64,000 nt of DNA, taken from NCBI GenBank assembly GCA_903865895.1, contig CAIPLM010000014.1, forward strand, positions 1 through 64,000, in the 5' to 3' direction. Source of the stretch: an uncultured Rhodospirillales bacterium. GTDB taxonomy: Bacteria > Pseudomonadota > Alphaproteobacteria > Acetobacterales > Acetobacteraceae. Below, in pieces: positions 62,246-64,000 of this stretch. The translations under genes were made by a program, and so were the position numbers. Each line of letters starts with the position of its first letter. Within the stretch, counting starts at the first letter, position 1. The notes below the pieces were generated by a model. It had not been told where the DNA came from. It saw only the letters and a program-made list of their open reading frames with translations, and did not search any database.

Positions 62246-63118
62246 TCATGCGATCCGCCCGATCGCCCAGGTCCGCAGCCGCTCCGAGACGATATCGATC
62301 ATCGCGACGGTGAGGATGATCAGCACGATGATGGCGCCGATCTCGTCATAGTAGTTCTTGGCGATCACCAGATAGAGCTCCTGCCCGATGCCGCCGGCGC
62401 CGACGAAGCCGATGACGGTGGAGCCGCGCACGTTCACCTCGAAGCGCAGCAGGAGGTAGGAGAGGAAATTCGGCATCACCTGCGGCAGGATGGCGAAGCG
62501 CACACCGTGCAGCCAGGTGCCGCCGGCGGCGCGCACGCCATCCCACGGCCGCATGTCGGCGTTCTCCACCACCTCGGCGAACAGCTTGCCGAGCGCGCCG
62601 GTGGTGTGCAGCGCGATGGCGAAAATGCCGGCGGGCGGGCCGACGCCGAGCGCGTAGACCAGGATCAGCGCGTAGACGATGTCGGGCACCGTGCGGAACA
62701 ACTCCAGCACGCGGCGGCAGATCACGTAGGTGGCGCGGTTCGGCGCCAGATTGGCGGAGGCGGCGAAGCAGGCGCAGAAGGCGGCGACCGCGCCGAGCAG
62801 CGTGGCGAGGGCGGCGATCTGGGTGGTTTCGAACAGCATCCAGCCCCAGGAATCCAGCCGGTAGAACCAGTAGGCGATGGAGCCGGCCTGCTTCGGCCCG
62901 GCGAACAGATGCTCCCAGGTGAAGGGCGGCACCAGCTTGCCGAAATAGACGCCGACCTGCGGCAGGCCGCGCGCCAAGGTCTCGGGGAAGACCTCGGAGA
63001 CCCAGGCGGAGATGGCGATGCAGGCGAGCAGCATGGCGCCATAGGCGAGCGTCGCGGAACGGCGGGAGCGCCGTCGCGCCTGGTAGCTCAGTTCGACGGC
63101 GGCGAGGCTGGCGCTCAA
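62246..63118 (-). CDS. phnE: phosphonate-type ABC transporter permease
   Basis: VPDIVYALILVYALGVGPPAGIFAIALHTTGALGKLFAEVVEN, STVIGFVGAGGIGQEL. Confidence 0.95.
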   Translation of the reverse strand: MSASLAAVELSYQARRRSRRSATLAYGAMLLACIAISAWVSEVFPETLARGLPQVGVYFGKLVPPFTWEHLFAGPKQAGSIAYWFYRLDSWGWMLFETTQIAALATLLGAVAAFCACFAASANLAPNRATYVICRRVLELFRTVPDIVYALILVYALGVGPPAGIFAIALHTTGALGKLFAEVVENADMRPWDGVRAAGGTWLHGVRFAILPQVMPNFLSYLLLRFEVNVRGSTVIGFVGAGGIGQELYLVIAKNYYDEIGAIIVLIILTVAMIDIVSERLRTWAIGRIA

Positions 63119-63148
63119 GCGGTGATCTCAAGGTTTGTGGGAGGAAGT

Positions 63149-63263
63149 GGTTCTTTTTTGAAAAAAAGAACCAAAAAACTTTTATCCGTTGGCTTCGCGC
63201 GTTCCCGGGAGAACGCGATGCAAAACGGGTAAAACGTTTTTGCTTCTTTTTTCAAAAAGAAGC
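63149..63263. repeat. AT-rich composite inverted-repeat element, copy B
   Basis: Hairpins GGTTCTTTTTT-GA-AAAAAAGAACC and GCTTCTTTTT-TC-AAAAAGAAGC flank central CGCGTTC-CCGGGA-GAACGCG; inner CAAAAAACTTTTATCCGTT / AACGGGTAAAACGTTTTTG. Confidence 0.87.
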
Positions 63264-63272
63264 CCTTCCTTC

Positions 63273-64000
63273 TCACGGCTTCCTACGCTGTGCCGCCTCG
63301 GCCTGGAGCATGTCGACGAACACCTGGTAGTCCGCGTGCTTCACCGGCACCCAGTCGCTGGACGAGCCCATGTCCATCGAATGGAAGATATCGGGGTTGG
63401 TGCGGGGGATGGCGCGGTGCAGGGCGAGCATGTCGGCCTGGAACTCCGCCGGCGTGTCGCCGCGCACGGCGAGCGGGCCGTTCACGATCGGGCGGGATTT
63501 CCAGATGATGCGGAGGTCCTTCATCGCGAGCAGCTTCTTCTCGACCATGATGCGCAGCGCGCCGCGGGTGTAGCCCTCGTTGACGTCGCCGATGCCGGAT
63601 GCCCAGGTGACGCCGGCGTCGTACTGCTTGTTCAGCACCGCCACCACCGCCTGCTCATGCCCGCCGCCGAAGCCGGTGCGGCCGAAATACTTGCCGGGCT
63701 CGGGATCGATTCCCATCGCACGGAATTCGGAGCGTGGGATGAGATAGCCCGAGGCGCTGTTGGGGTCGGCCCAGGCGAGCGACTTGCCCTTGAGCTGCTC
63801 GAGCGTGGTGATGCCGGAATCGGCGCGCACATAGGCGACCGCGACGTAGGAGATCGAGCCGTCCTTCTCCTGGCTGGTGGTGAGCGGCACGATGTTGCCC
63901 TTGCTCTCGATCCAGGCCGCGGCATAGCTGGCGGGCGACATGTAGGAGAGATCGACCTGGCCGGCGGCGAAGGCCTGGATCACGCCGGCGTAGTCAGAGG
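63273..64000 (-). CDS. phnD: phosphonate/phosphate-type ABC transporter substrate-binding protein (N-terminus beyond window)
   Basis: VDLSYMSPASYAAAW, LKGKSLAWADPNSASGYLIPRSEF, GGGHEQAVVAVLNKQYDAGVTW; frame stays open toward the window edge. Confidence 0.92.
   Translation of the reverse strand, partial: SDYAGVIQAFAAGQVDLSYMSPASYAAAWIESKGNIVPLTTSQEKDGSISYVAVAYVRADSGITTLEQLKGKSLAWADPNSASGYLIPRSEFRAMGIDPEPGKYFGRTGFGGGHEQAVVAVLNKQYDAGVTWASGIGDVNEGYTRGALRIMVEKKLLAMKDLRIIWKSRPIVNGPLAVRGDTPAEFQADMLALHRAIPRTNPDIFHSMDMGSSSDWVPVKHADYQVFVDMLQAEAAQRRKP

Overview
The window looks like ordinary, gene-dense, GC-rich alphaproteobacterial chromosome; an Acetobacteraceae/Rhodospirillales-type origin is my inference. 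I can support about 65 protein-coding genes and one tRNA-Ala(GGC). It holds an origin-proximal housekeeping block (leuS-lptE-holA converging on mnmE-mnmG-rsmG-parA-parB, with two parS sites), plus rho, ahcY, pdxA-pdxJ, kup, ribA and nifU-type genes. The rest is mainly catabolic and transport genes: SCOT-type CoA transferase, TPP-dependent decarboxylase, CaiB/BaiF transferase, enoyl-CoA hydratases, thiolase/DUF35, gentisate dioxygenase-like cupin, MFS transporters and part of a phosphonate ABC transporter. I saw no transposase, prophage, CRISPR array or defence island, and no convincing wholly new multi-gene system. The best leads are: (1) a ~200-nt long-range-paired intergenic segment that may be an unannotated structured RNA (45631-45828); (2) an uninterrupted GNAT-serine hydrolase ORF with an internal Shine-Dalgarno/ATG, coupled to phnE; (3) two AT-rich triple-hairpin repeats in the phn cluster; (4) a parS palindrome coinciding with the mnmG stop/rsmG start; (5) a 16-bp palindrome before ahcY that may be a SahR-type operator; (6) an orphan acyl-CoA-synthetase-like N-terminal fragment next to the SCOT genes. 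All family calls come from reading the translations; no database search was run.
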